A stretch of DNA of 64,000 nt from Paragorgia papillata (Eukaryota > Cnidaria > Anthozoa > Scleralcyonacea > Coralliidae). The notes below the pieces were generated by a model. It had not been told where the DNA came from. It ran no database searches and saw nothing but the letters and a program-made list of their open reading frames with translations. Each line of letters begins with the position of its first letter. The stretch's first letter is position 1. A program made the translations under genes and the position numbers. This document shows, one piece after another, positions 43,745 through 57,269 of the stretch. The DNA lies in the NCBI GenBank assembly GCA_035771165.1, contig JAWNZC010000122.1, positions 1,045,001 to 1,109,000 of the forward strand. The letters run 5' to 3'.

Positions 43745-43972
43745 GAACAAGGCAAGGCAAGGCAAGACAAAGGCAAGGCAAGGCAAAGGCAAGGCAAGGC
43801 AAGGCAAGGCAAGGCAAGGCAAGGCAAGGCAAGGCAAGGCAAGGCAAGGCAAGGCAAGGCAAGGCAAGACAAGGCAAGGCAAGGCAAGGCAAGGCAAGGC
43901 AAGGCAAGGCAAAGGCAAAGGCAAGGCAAGGCAAGGCAAGGCAAGGCAAGGCAAGGCAAGACAAGACTTGTT
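43745..43972. repeat. (GGCAA)n pentanucleotide satellite
   Basis: About 40 GGCAA units with a few AAGGC and AGACA variants. All three minus-strand frames are open (LPCLA repeats), which is an artefact. Confidence 0.95.
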
Positions 43973-44039
43973 GCATTACACAGTATATATGTATACAGTT
44001 ATATATACAGTTATACAAGTAAGTTACCTAATACATGTA

Positions 44040-45663
44040 GATTTTAAAAGTATGATCAATATGAAATATATATATATATATATAAATATTATATGTTTTA
44101 GTGAAGGCATCAGAAATAATCAGAGCTTTTGTATTAGGGTGATTTTTAAATGGCAAAAAAACATCAACACATTCGTGGCATGTACAACCTAAGTATATTA
44201 GAGTAAACGAATTTCATAAAACTTCATACTTAGTTTAGGAATATGGATAAGAATAATGTACCTATAGATGTAAGAAATTAATCCTTTTTTATTTTGCTTG
44301 TTTTTTGTACAGCTAACGAAGCATGCAAAGAACACTTCAAAATATTGGCATTACTGTTCAAAATTCCAGCTTAACTTTACTTTATGTGTGGTTTCAGAGC
44401 AGCAAATCTACGTTCTAGGTTAGAATAAAGTCCTTGAAAGAAAAGTCACTAAGTCATATGGAAAAGAATATAGGGAAAATGAAGTTATTCACAAAGACTT
44501 GACAGAGCAGAACAGAGCTGGGCAGAGCAGAGCAGAGTTCAACAGAACAGATCCAAACAGACCAGAATAGAGCAGAGTAGAGTAGTCAGAGCAGAGCAGA
44601 ACAGAACAAAACAAAGTTGATGTTAGACAAGCTTTTCTGTACTTTTGCACATGGAAAGAGTTTTACAGTAGATGTACTCTATGCTATACATGAGATGGCT
44701 TCTTATAATTTTATTTTGAAGAAATAGCTAAGCAGAGCTGAGCAGAGCAGAGCAGAGCTGGGCAGAGCAGAGCAGAGCAGAGCAGAGCAGAGCAGAGCTG
44801 GGCAGGGCAGAGCAGAGCAGAGTTCAACAGAACAGATCTGAACAGACCAGAATAGAGCAGAGTAGAGTAGTCAGAGCAGAACAGAACAGAACAGAACAAA
44901 ACAAAACACAAAACAAAAAAAAGACTAGCCTAACATCTGTAGTACAGTATAAGCTTTAGAACTGTTACAATGAACTGTTGTTATACCTAACGGGTTATGA
45001 AAGTATACTCAATGTATATATATATATATATATATAATATTATATGTTTTTCCTTAACTTGTGTGCAGTGAAGGTATCTGAAATAATCAGCTGTCAGAGC
45101 TTTTGTATTAGGGTGATTTTTAAATGGGAAAAAAACATCAACACATTCGTGGCATGTACAACCTAAGTATATTAGAGTAAATGAATTTCATAAAACTTCA
45201 TACTTAGTTAGGAATATGGATAAGAATAATGTACCTATAGATGTAAGAAATTAATCCTTTTTTATTTTGCTTGTTTTTTTGTACAGCTAATGAAGCATGC
45301 AAAGAACACTTCAAAATATTGGCATTACTGTTCAAAATTCCAGCTTAACTTTACTTTATGTGTGGTTTCAGAGCAGCAAATCTACGTTCTAGGTTAGAAT
45401 AAGGTCCTTGAATGAAAAGTCACTAAGTCATACGGAAAATAATATAGGAAAAATGATGTTTTTCACAAAGACTTGACACTGTTCACTAGTGGTTAAACAC
45501 TTGAACTACTGTAGCCTACTAATCATAAAGTATAATGACAAATATGTTAGATGATTTTTTACGACGTTAGACGAGCTTTTCTGTACTTTTACACATGGAA
45601 AGAGTTTTACAGTAGATGTACTCTATGCTATAGATGAGATGGCTTCTTATAATTTTATTTTGC
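44040..45663. repeat. Tandem segmental duplication, unit about 0.95 kb
   Basis: 44,040-44,485 matches 45,000-45,475, and 44,615-44,705 matches 45,565-45,663, with scattered substitutions. Examples are AAAACATCAACACATTCGTG and GGAAAGAGTTTTACAGTAGA. GAGCA satellites lie in the first unit and between the units. Confidence 0.85.
44735..44910. repeat. (GAGCA)n satellite
   Basis: GAGCAGAGCAGAGCTGGGCA-type units grade into AGTAGAGTAG and AACAG variants. A shorter relative is at 44,500-44,605. Confidence 0.9.
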
Positions 45664-48600
45664 ACTGGATAATGCCAGATAACGTTTAATACCAACAAGG
45701 TCCTCTATACACAAATGGGTTAAAGAGCTATCCCAATAAACCTATTTGTAACTGCCTACTGTAATTTTATGTGACTAGCTTGTCCCAATGGGAGACCGTT
45801 TAAGCAGGAATAGGGTACTCTAATTTACGTTATACGTACTTTGTATAACACCAGTAGCAATCAGTGTATGGTACATTTACACCTAGCTTAATAATAAAAA
45901 CATACGTTCTATACAAGTGATATGCTTAAAATCATGAATTTGCAGATATAAACTAAATAAAAACCCAACAAAAACAACTTAAAAGTATTGAATAACACTG
46001 AACTCACGAATTATGGGAATTTCGTGCAGAACATATATACAGGATTAATTTATGACGTAATGTACCTATTAACCTGTCATCATCAACAATAAAACTGTCA
46101 CAGAAGAGACATGCATGATATCGTCAAAAATTGTCATTGCAGGCTTAGTATATATTTGATAAACTGCATGTGCAGAAAAAACTACAATGTATATACATCA
46201 TATATTAATTATATATATATAATTATACATCATATATATTAATAATGTACTTTTATTCTTATATATTATATCTTTACTTTTTATTCACATACATGTATAC
46301 CATATGTTGAAAGATTAACTAATGGACTGAATATTGCTTAATCTGCAGTATCCCATACCATACACAGCCAAACATGTATGTTTTTCCCTCAAAAACTTAC
46401 ATATTACTTGCAACATTATATAATAATACAATAACTGGAGTGGAAGTATATAGCTTTCCTCAGCAGTCAACTTATTGCTTTGCACGGTGTTACAATTCAT
46501 TAAGTCATAGAGCTATGTACCGGTATGTAGTTGTATACAACATACATGATTATAGCATACAGAATTGTATAGACTAAGCTGAACAATTTGATCATTTAAA
46601 AAGCAACTATTGAATCTCGTTGGAGGTTGGTCATATTTTGCGCGCGATCCCCAGACGTCAGCACTTTTGGAAAGCATCATGACGCACAAGATGGACATCA
46701 TGAAAGCGAAACATACAAAAAGGTTTTGCTTTCAATTATATCTTTCGAAGTTTACCGATCAAAGCGTAAAAAACACATACGTACTATCTTTCATACATAC
46801 ATACAGTGGTCGTTTTCAGATAATTATAAATGTTTTTAAAAGAATCACTGAATCAGCTAGTCGACGTCATTATGATCACCACAAAGGAGCCTCATGGAGC
46901 CTCGTTGACGTTGCAAGGCATCTATCAGTTCTATGAGAACATGATTATGAACAAAACAGCATTACAGTATAAATACTCATCCCAAAACAGCGCAGTTTTC
47001 ATATACCTTTACAAAAAAGTGCTGATAAAGCAATTTTAGTTGATTCTCTTTCGTATCTGTCCGACCCAAAGAACGGTCTGCGAAGGACGCTCCTTGATTT
47101 TTAGAAATTAAACAGTGAACTTGCAGTCGATCAAACAGTTCGCAACGGGCATTATCTAGATACTAGTGGTATTGTTTAGTTGTAATTATGATTTATCTAA
47201 TAGTATTTTGCTTACCATAAAGAAATACTCCACCTTGTACCTTATCTTATCTGCACATTTTGTGTAGAGGGACTTTCCCTTTCGCAAAGAAATTATATTA
47301 TAAGCAGATCCTGAATATCGAAGGCAAATCAATCTCGTCCCCAGAGCCAAACCCCTCGCACGCGAGCGGAATAAAGGCTCTGGGACAATCGATTTGAAAC
47401 TTGACTCTGATTGGCTAAACGTTCGACGGCTACTGCGCTGCGCAGATAATTTCACACCCATGCTCCCAGCGCGGTCTTCATGTCTTGCTGTTGTTTTCGT
47501 GAGAAGGAGTGAAGTAGAATACATGTTTATTTGGGACTAAAATCTGACAAAATGTGTGACAAGAGACAAGAAATACTTTTTTGCCTTTGTAATATGTTTG
47601 GAATTCCGAATTCGAGTTTCCATCAGAGAAAAAGAACGTTTGGGTATGACAGATATGGCACCGAACTGCTCGTGGCGAAATGCCGAAATATACAGATTTC
47701 ACATTCCTGTGCTTGTATGTACAAAAATAAATATCATTGAGAGTGATTTCAATAAAGTTTCCGTTGGAATATTGTCATGACTAGTTGAATAATAACTTTA
47801 ATAGATCAATTCATAATTATCTGAGTTTACCGGTTTAAAGGTACATGTATATGACTTTATGTAATATGTTATGTATCTTCTGATTTTAACAAAAATATAT
47901 TATTTTATCAATATGACACTGTTTATAGCTTTTATATGTGTAAAATTACTATTCCTTAATCGGCAGTATTGCCTGGCAGAAGGCATTGCTTTCTTAAAAT
48001 TATAATGTGATAATCTATATAGTGGTCTAAAGTTAATTAGAAAAGTGCACTATTTACATGGTTATATCCAAATGGGTTAAGCATTAGTTGCCAAATTACA
48101 CCGTCCTGTTTTAGAGAGGGACTGTAGAAGATGTTTTTGAGTGTAGGGGGTATGCGGGCATGCTTGAATTTTTAGACTTCCTGCAAACCATTTTCAGGCT
48201 CATTTGCAGTCTGGGTAGGAACGCACTAATAAAGCACCTAGATAAACCTTTTATGTCCTAACTTAAGACAATATTAAGTGAACAAACATATACTTGCATC
48301 AGTTCAAAGTTTTGTCAGACTGTTTGACATATATTATGCTGGAAGGACAAAATGTTTACTTTAATATGCCATCAATCTCATTGAGAAAGTGATGTAGGAT
48401 CAGTTTATCATGCTTTGCCCATACAGCTGTTGTTTACTCAAATCCTGAAGCATTCTCCCCCCAATATAGATGGCATTATAAAATGTTGTCCTTCCAGAAT
48501 AATATATGTATGAACCATACAGTATGTGGTTTTGAAAATGGCCTATTGGACATGTCTAATAGGTATATGGCTGTATATCATGCATATACATGCATGGTAG

Positions 48601-49186
48601 TTTCTTTGCTTTCATTTCAATCCCATTGTTATAATATATTAGGTTAAGTTAGTTAAAAATTTTGTGGGGGTGAAAATGGTTTGTCACCCCTGCATGGGGC
48701 ACACTTCCAACACCCCTGCTCATGTCATTTAATAATGATATTGACAGATAGTATAATTGTAAGGCATTCATTCATGAAGTGAACAGTCAGTCTTATATTT
48801 CGATTTGTATTTCAACACTGCCTACGCAGCACACTACTTTATTTCAGTGATGGTTACAGGTCAGCATTTTTTTTTGTTATTGTTTTTTATGGCACCTGGT
48901 GGTATAACAGACATGAAACAGAGAGTTAGAGGCCCTCCATCCAATCTATGATCTCATAATTGTGACAATTCAAATTAATTAGTGGAAATGTATCCCATGA
49001 AAATGTTTTTTCAGGTGTGTTACTGTGTAAAATTACCAATGCCTGTAATTATAATAAACACTAAATGACTTAAAAAAGCTAGTGGTGTGTTGGCATAGTA
49101 CTGTTACTGTTTGAGTCATTAATATTTCATGGTCCAAGTTCTCATCAGCAGTCTTTACCACCAAACTAGTAGGTGGTTCCTAGTAG
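45664..49186. other. No supported gene
   Basis: Mostly AT-rich. A GC-richer block at 47,320-47,450 (CTCGTCCCCAGAGCC) shares its end with 51,580-51,605 and may be a MITE end. Open frames at 46,610 and 47,531 have no recognisable domain. Confidence 0.5.
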
Positions 49187-49460
49187 CAGTGGTGGCACTA
49201 CGGGTCTGCAAACTGTGCACCGCACTGGGGCCCATCAGCCCATCCAAACCCCAAACTACTAACAGACTGCACAGGTTGTCACTCAGATTTTACTCAAAAG
49301 TGCTCTCAAAATGCAGGAAATTTCAGAGACCCTAAATTCAAACATTTTCCGGTGGAGATTCCCCCTGGACCCCCTACAATCCTACATGTCGTCACTTTGT
49401 GGGAGGGGGGTCCAAATTTTTTTCTCACACCGGGCCCACACCCACATAGTGCTGCCACTG
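49187..49460. mobile_element. hAT MITE with 8-bp target duplication
   Basis: Ends CAGTGGTGGCACTACGGG and GTGCTGCCACTG. The flanks CCTAGTAG (49,179-49,186) and CCCAGTAG (49,461-49,468) differ at one base. Confidence 0.85.
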
Positions 49461-50174
49461 CCCAGTAGTTCTGTGTTGGGTCACCGATAGTATTGTGGCA
49501 ATGATTTATTGTTGAGTCTAATAACCTAGTATTATGTGTGTATCTGATTGATTTCTAAATCAAAGCAACTCTACTGTTAAAATGTTCAGTCAGTTTTATT
49601 AACAGATACACTTTGGTCAAATATATTTTCATATCTTTAAGATTTGTCTTTATGTCTTACAAACATTGTGAACTACAGTGAATATATAAGTGTGAACTCT
49701 GTCAGCAGAAATCTTAAGGACTCACTCTGTCCAATGTAGATACATATCCATCTTAGAGAAAATCTATTTTGTTTACATACACTGTATAATATGTTATCCT
49801 AGAAGTTCTTTCTCTCAAAATTCTAAATTTCTTGTTATACTAGAAACAACTCTGCAACGTTCCACACATCGAGCTATTATAGTCTAATAATAATATACTG
49901 TTGGATGATGTCACACGTCAAATGTCTTAATGTCATCATCCATCTGTTCCAAGTATGCACCATAACATCCATTCCATTGTACCATACATTAATGTCTTTG
50001 GTGCATTTATTTTCTTCTGTCTAAGTTCATCAGCAACAAAGGTTAGGATCTGGTGTGGCTTGTCTTCTCCGGTGTTTGGCCAAATTGACACAGCGAAATA
50101 TATACAGTATTTCACTGCTCTGGGTTTACTTCAATAATGTTTGCATTGATAATTAGTAAGCCCTAAAGACTCAC
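49461..50174. other. No supported gene
   Basis: Short frames only. Confidence 0.5.
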
Positions 50175-51184
50175 ACTCTCCTTTTCTCTGGTTTGGGTTG
50201 CTGTTGCAGTTAAAGCCAATTTAGATGAATCAGGAAATCTTGTAGTAAGCAAGCCCAGTTTCCCATAAGCATGGTGAAAATCTTTCCTAAAAGACCAAAA
50301 TAATATACATGTAAATATACATCAAATCAAATGAGTTTAAATAAACAAATATATACTAAAATTAGAACCATACATATATTTTGGCTTGGTTTTAATTTAT
50401 ATTATTTTAGAAAACCAATAAATTTTAATTGTATGTCAGTAAGCAGATAATATAACTTATTGGATTCATCTAAGCCCAACATGGCAACATATTTAAGTCA
50501 AAAATTCAATATTGGGCAAGACGGCAGGTCGAGCCTGTTAATATTAAAATTTGAGACTTAAATATTTTCCATATCAGGTGAATCCAATAGGTATCTTATT
50601 ATATCCAACAAATAATTGTGCAATTCGGGTAAATACCATATACCTTGTCCCTGTCCAAAGGTTGCTGCCCAAATTATATGTAGTTGTCCTACATCGTAAA
50701 ATATTGGGCTGGCATGTGATGCTAATGTAGACATTTGATTGGATGATTAATTGCGAGGGTTAGGTACAATAAATTATTTGATCATTATGCATGGTATCTC
50801 ACACTGGAATTAACTATGAACTGAACTTTGGACCAGATTTAAAATGCCAATTATGCACAACACCTAACAATTGGATCTGGTTAGCATTATACTAGGCCAG
50901 ACAATTAACTCACTTTAACATATCTAACCACACTACCACGGTAATTAAAAAACAAGCATTTATGAGAAAAGCATACCTTCATATTGTCGACAAATACTTC
51001 TGGATGTGCAAAAATTAGTTGAGACTTCAACAGCACTACAGCAGATCATACGAAGTGGTACCACTACCACCATATTAAGGAGCATCTGCGTTGACTCTCC
51101 AGTCTCCCCTTTCAGAAAATCGTACACGAAAGGCAATAGTTGAAAAATTAAGGATTTACCAAAGCCAGTTGGCAGCAAGCACAT
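50175..51184 (-). pseudogene. RecQ-like helicase fragments, two exon-like blocks
   Basis: Block 1 (51,184-50,977) reads MCLLPTGFGKSLIFQLLPFV, a Walker A segment, then MVVVVPL, after which the sequence decays; it ends at G|GTATGC. Block 2 (50,286-50,175), preceded by TTTTAG and followed by GTGAGT, reads DFHHAYGKLGLLTTRFPDSS and ALTATATQTREK, the motif III region. The DEAH box exon that should lie between was not found. RecQ-like helicases of this kind are repeated in cnidarian genomes, partly as transposon cargo. Likely a dead copy. Confidence 0.6.
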
Positions 51185-51661
51185 CTCGGGAGTTACAATT
51201 CAAATGCCAGTTTAAAATTCCAGTTATTATCAATATTATGTATGCCAGTTCATGCGAATAGCGTCCTCTGCTGAGGCTTCACTTTTAAGCCGCTTTTCCC
51301 AATTTTTTACAAAGAAAAATCAATGGCAGCATCCAGCGAGAAATTGCCGTCTCCTCCACCGTCTGTCATAATGAATTAAAGTAATATTTTCGCCAATATT
51401 CTGAAAACCTCTCCAAGAATGTTGAGCGCTTGATCTGCAATCAATTTTCAACCGCGTAAATAGGTTCTAGAAGAGGCTAGGTACGAAATAACTACTGCGC
51501 AGGTCACGGGACACCCAATTTTTGGGTGTCTCAAATCGATTTGCCCAGAGCCATTATATTGGCCCGCGCGGCCGGGCATATTTGGCTCTGGGGACGAGAT
51601 TGAAGGCAAATATGAGAAAATGATAAATGCGCATGCGTGCGGAATTATGACCATGACCAAC

Positions 51662-52333
51662 CCTCGTACCCAGGGCCATTTAGAGGCCTGGTGGTAGCCT
51701 GGTACCCTGGTGCCCAATCAAATAATATGGGCCAGGTAACCACTAAAGGCTTCTGCTTTCCTTTCCAGGGTACTAGGCTAGCCTGGTGGTAGCCTGGTAC
51801 GTACCCTGGCCAATTTCAAAAGAAATAAGGGCCAGGTAACCACTAATCTCATTCTCGCGTCATCAGGGCTAAATCCACTTATGACGATTGCAGTTTTACT
51901 CATAGCCACTAAAAACGCGCGAAATTTCAACCAATAGGAAAGCAGAAGTCTTTAGTGGTTACCTGGCCCATATTCTTTGATTGGGCCAGGGTACCAGGCT
52001 CGCCTGGTGGAGGCCAGGCTATCTCAGCCTCTGATTGGTCAAGAGTTTCTGGCGTAAATCAGACGGTTTGATTTTGTTTGGGTTTTTTTTAAATTGTATT
52101 TTGACCTTGTCGGTTGTTCCTGCACACGGCACGGGAAATTATATTTTAAACCATGCAATAATTAGGTGTAATTAGGTATAATTAATTACTGTGTAAAGAA
52201 CTGAGTTCTAGTTAATAAAATGCGCAATATACTGCGCATTTTGAGCTAGCCTCCACCAGGGCCATTTGTTCCCGCCATTTTGTTTTATCCGCCATCTTGG
52301 CCCAGTTCCCTACAAATGGCCCTGGGTACGAGG
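51662..52333. mobile_element. TIR element CCTCGTACCCAGGGCCATTT with nested foldback
   Basis: Outer ends at 51,662-51,681 and 52,314-52,333 are exact complements. Inside, 51,683-52,016 is a second foldback (GGCCTGGTGGTAGCCTGGTA... mirrored). Confidence 0.8.
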
Positions 52334-52354
52334 TTGGACCAAAGACCTTTTTCT

Positions 52355-52632
52355 AAAAGATTTTTAGTGCTTTAAGTAAACTTTTTGAAGTGGACCTTAT
52401 TCAAGATTGTAAGCTTTTCTTGGTTCCCATTCATTACTTGTACCCAAAACAAAACATTTTCAGGAGAAATAGAAGAAATCCGAAGAGATATCCTCGCCGA
52501 ATCGCTTGGTTTTCTGCCATGTTGTTCCTAACGGTTACATTGAGCTGAGTACTTCATGTAATTATCTACGAATGTCATGTTTTGGGGACTACATTGCGGT
52601 CATGCGCAGAACGGACTGTACGTCACCTTTAA
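52355..52632. mobile_element. MITE family copy A, right end GCGCAGAACGGACTGTACGT
   Basis: Closely matches 55,320-55,551 (for example CTTATTCAAGATTGTAAGCT, TTTTCTGCCATGTTGTTCCT). The left terminal repeat seen in the other copy is missing or replaced here. Confidence 0.7.
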
Positions 52633-54104
52633 AGAACCAAATATACAGTACTAGTATATACGAGGATTGGACTGGCTGACTGTAGAGTGAAGGGCACCGT
52701 AGTGTCGTAAGTACAGTTGATTTAAACATTTTCCATGTATATTATTAATAATTAAGTAATAGCATGGTTTCGAGTGCAATTTGGAAAAAACATGCACTCG
52801 TGAGTTTTTCAGAGTGTAACGATTATTAAAATATTTGTGTCTTGTAAAACGTAGAAAGTGGGGGCCATCTCGCATTCCATGTAAATTATCACGTGAATCG
52901 TTAGCGTAGGTTATTCTCCGCATTCTTTGTGATAATTAATGTTTAGCGTAGGATGATAGCGGTTTCCGCATTTCTTAAGCAGGTTAATTTCTAGATGGTT
53001 AGTTTTAGGTAAGATATAATAGAAAAACATGTTTGTAAGACCGTATTTGGGAAACAAGGAACTTGTATAGAACTATGCGGTTTTGCCCCTACGCAAACAC
53101 TTGCGTAGAATCATGATGCAATAAGCTAACACTCGCTGTAACAGTTATTATAAAAAGAGGACAACGCCTGTAAAATAGAGAGTCGCAACTACGTTAGAGT
53201 CTTGTAAACGTTCAAGATAGAACTTTGTGAATAAAAGCCATTTTCAGGTGTTTGACGAAGTCTTGTCACTTACCATAAAACACGCTACAAGAGATTATCA
53301 AAATGGCACGAGTCCATGGCTTTGAAAAACTCATTAGCGTGCATGTTGTTGTTTTTTTCAAATCGCACTCGAAATAATTCAATTACTTATAGCTTACAAA
53401 AGATAATACGAGTTGCCGTTTCAGATTACATTAGATAATGAAAGCATATTTTTTATTGTTTTGGGAAATGGCGCACCAAATTTAATTTTAGGGCTATGTA
53501 TCTCAAATTTTCAGTCGAGAAAACCAAATGGTTGCTGATTATGAAAATCTAAACCTCGTCCATATTATAACGAGTTCTCCGCCACGGATTTTTCCACAAA
53601 ATTGGCGAACAAAACAGATTTTTTAAATCTCAGGTTTTTAACTAGATTTTTTTCAAATTTTGTCACAGTATTAGTTTTGTTATGAACTATTCTGTGTTCG
53701 TCGGTCACCATATGATTTTTCAATATTTTCTCGTTAAAAGTGAATTTGTCGTTTTCCCGCCAACGCACATCCGAGAAAAATGCCGTGTAGTAAATAACCA
53801 CTAAAAAGTATAAAACAAGCGCACACTCGGTTTTATGCGATTACTATTCAAGATTGAAAATATGGTATGCAGCAAAATTTTTAGTTAAACGGTAAATTTA
53901 TTTTTTTGAATTTTCCTGGAGTGTGTGTATTTTCGTTAACTCGTTAAAAACAGGGAAAGTTTGAAATGAATACTCATCAAATTTATATTTCTACAATCAG
54001 CAATTATTTGTCTTTTTTGACTGGAAATTTGAGATAGATCCCGCTAAAATGAGCTGAGCACTAGTCAGTCTCCCAAAACATACCCTCATCAGTCTAATGT
54101 AATT
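52633..54104. other. No supported gene
   Basis: GAATAAAAGCCATTTTCAGG at about 53,230 is LTR-like, but no partner or coding region was found. Confidence 0.4.
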
Positions 54105-54109
54105 ATAAG

Positions 54110-54612
54110 TAATAACATGACTTGAGGGAAATTAGCGATTAAATTTCCCCGCCGCCGAGGGAAAATTTGTGAAAGTGCGAGGACTTTTACAAATCTTCCC
54201 GAGGCAAAGGGGAAATTTAATCGCTAATTTCCCGAAAAGTCATGTTATTAGTTTGTAATATTATGATCGCCGAGGAAAACTTTGAGAATCTTACCGACAG
54301 GAAATTTACACGGTTGATCAGAGAAGTTGCGTCTAATTTTCCCGTGCATGTTGATGAGGGAAAATATATGCAAGCGGGAAATTTAGAAGAAGACAAAAGA
54401 TTTCTTTGTCTTCTAATTTTCCCTCATCAACATGCACGGGAAAATTAGAAGAAGACAAAGGATTTCTTTGTCTTCTAATTTTCCCTCATCGACATGCACG
54501 GGAAAATTAGAAGAAGACAAAGGATAAATTTCCCTCTTGCATGAGCGATGAGGGAAATACGAGGTTTACATGATTCCCTCGGAGAACAAAAGAATCCGAG
54601 GCGATCATGGTA
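54110..54612. mobile_element. Palindrome-rich element, copy 2
   Basis: Inverted copy of 30,834-31,225, longer because it keeps a hairpin (ACTTGAGGGAAATTAGCGAT...ATCGCTAATTTCCCG, about 54,120-54,250) that copy 1 has lost. Confidence 0.8.
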
Positions 54613-55246
54613 TTACCTTAATAAACATACTTCTCCAACTCATTAATAATTCACGAGGAAAACATAATGGAAATCAGTTACCGAGACGTTGTTGTGAAAT
54701 GTGGCAACATATAGTCCCTTGAAATAAATTGTCTGGAAACGCGGCCAAGTCTTTGTTCTAGATTTTTGTTCATATTTGTGCACCTTTTTTCACCTTAACG
54801 CTTACTGAACGCATTGTATTTTTGGTATAATGAAGCAATCAACCAATAGCAGCGTTGCTTTATAAATATTAATGATCGTAAAACAAAAGATTGTGCACCT
54901 TATTTGCCACCCTCAACCTAAATTGTAGCTCATTGTTAACCGCTTTGATGTTCGCCACGTCTCCAGACAATATAATTCTAGGGACTAATCTATGGTGGCA
55001 ATAAACGCCCATAAATTAAGAGAAGTTTTACCTAAAATTTCTATTTAAATACTGATTTGTTTGAGAAGCTAAACACATTTCTCGGTGTTTTCAAATCAGA
55101 TAATAAACGACTTCTCGTGTATGATATATTACTTACTAATGTAAAACAAATAATATTCAAGATTCTAGTCCCCTGTGCCGTTTGATTTAGTTAAAAGACA
55201 GCTTGGGAGGTTGAAACTATATACGTACTCCAGGAATACTATACAT

Positions 55247-55551
55247 GTTTAAAGGTGACGTACAGTCCGTTCTGCGCATGTACGAAACTAATGTTTACAT
55301 CTTTATTTACAAAAGATATACTGATACCTTATTCAAGATTGTAAGCTTTTCTTACTTCCTCTTCATTACTTATACCCAAAACAAAACATTTTCAGAAGAA
55401 ATAGAAGAATCACTTGGTTTTCTGCCATGTTGTTCCTAACGGTTTACATTGAGCTGTCAGCTGAGTACTTCATGTAATTATCTACGAATGTCATGTTTTG
55501 GGGACTCCATGGCGGACATGCGCAGAACGGACTGTACATCACCTTTAACTG
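55247..55551. mobile_element. MITE family copy B, complete
   Basis: Terminal repeats AAAGGTGACGTACAGTCCGT and CGGACTGTACATCACCTTT bound the element. The interior matches copy A at 52,355-52,632. Confidence 0.8.
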
Positions 55552-56384
55552 ATTTGGCTGATTACTCTTTGCCCGGTCAATGACCAGCAGATGTCACTTG
55601 GGTCTAGTTATATAAAGAGCTCACTCTAATAGTTTCGGGGTAACTCTTCACTCCCATCAGTCCTTGTACGCCCTTCAAGCGAAAACACTACTAACTTCAA
55701 GCTGAAAACACTACTAACTTCAAGCTGAAAACACTACTAACATAAAATGCTGCGTAGTTTTGAATAGAGTAAAGTGAAACGAGTGTTAAACTGCCTGACT
55801 GGAGATTTTTGGCAACGAAATACTGACGTTTTGAGCAAAGCCCTACCTCAGAACAAAATATGGCATGATCCGCTCGAAACCGGTCTTTATTTCGTTGCTA
55901 ATCTCCGCAGTTTACCGCTTGCATTGCTATACAGTTAAAATTCCGACCCACCTATTGGTTTTAAATGTCTACGAATCTACGTTTCTTCAGATTCCAACGA
56001 CTTCATGCCCTCTACCACATTTTATATTTCAAGGCATCTTTGAAGTATCTGCATGTAAAGTACTAAAAAAGATCGAATTGAATAAAATTAGACAGTAATA
56101 ACCAGCTGGATTATCATGCTAAAACCTATTATTGCTATGCATCAGTTAGGACTGAACAGGCTTGGACTGGTCAATAGACTAACACATCTAACTCTCTCTC
56201 CATCTCTATACTACACGTACAAGAGAACTCCCACTCCCCTAAAAAATCCCTCCTCTATTGGCGTATAACGCTCATTAGGTAGGGTTAGGGCGAGAACTAA
56301 GGGCCCCCGACAGTTGGGGGCTCCGAGGGGCCCCCAACCCGCCGCAGCCCCGCCCCATGTCAGTCAAATCATGACAACAAGGGC
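55552..56384. other. No supported gene
   Basis: A triplicated CACTACTAACTTCAAGCTGAA block lies at 55,686-55,742, and a GTCTTTATTTCGTTGC foldback relative of 37,363-37,543 at 55,765-55,935. Confidence 0.45.
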
Positions 56385-56855
56385 CAGGGGCGGATCAAGC
56401 TTTAGTGGGGCCCCTGGCACATTAGTATAGCTGACTCACATCTGCCCCCCCCCTCCCCGAAGTCAGAAAGAGACTAGAAAAACCGGAGAAAATTAACAAA
56501 AAAATATGCAAATAGCAACCAGCTGTCAGCTGCGAATAGCTACAGTACGTAAGAATGTTTGTGTTTATCTATGGTACTCAACCTACATTTCTGGAACCCT
56601 GGTTCTATTTCTAAGATATTTACAAACAATGATTTTAAATTTTAGATTGAAAATTAAATATATTTACAAGTTTCTTATAGCAATAGGTTTTGGAGTGTTT
56701 CTGAAATATTTTTGCTCTTCTTATAAGTTGTAATGTACAGTATGATAAAACTTAATTAAATTAAAACCAAAAGGCCCCCAAAAATCTGCGGGGCCCTCCA
56801 AAAGCGCGGGGCCCCTGGCACTTGCCCAAAATGCCCTCCCCTTGATCCGCCACTG
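56385..56855. mobile_element. hAT MITE with exact 8-bp target duplication
   Basis: Ends CAGGGGCGGATCAAG and CTTGATCCGCCACTG. ACAAGGGC is present on both sides (56,377-56,384 and 56,856-56,863). Confidence 0.9.
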
Positions 56856-57269
56856 ACAAGGGCCCCTACACCAAATATGCCTAAGGGCCCCGTCTTCCTC
56901 CGTTACGCCACTGACTGTAAGGTCGAAACGCGTGGAGGGTTGCCGACTTTACACAAAAAATACTATTCCCAACGCATTCTTATCCATTCACCATAATATC
57001 CCTCACGTCTCCCTTTCTGTCTCTAATTCACACTCTATACTCTATCTATATATTATTAATAATCTAAATCACACATATATACATATCTCTTAAATAAGTT
57101 TATTTCAGTAATCCTCCAATGTGATGGTTCTGCTTAAGCTCCTAGTATGTATCATTTGATACCGTATTATACACACAATCGGTTTAACACCAGTTGTGGT
57201 CCAATTACCTATCTTTCAGTGAAATTATTGGGGCGTATATATATACTCTATCGCCGTGACAATTATATT

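Noticed and set aside
43567..44018. LPCLA-repeat proteins
   Set aside because: Pure GGCAA satellite; same protein in all frames is diagnostic of a pentamer repeat.
47186..47524. 112-aa minus-strand frame
   Set aside because: No domain; it overlaps a GC-rich block shared with another repeat end at 51.5 kb.
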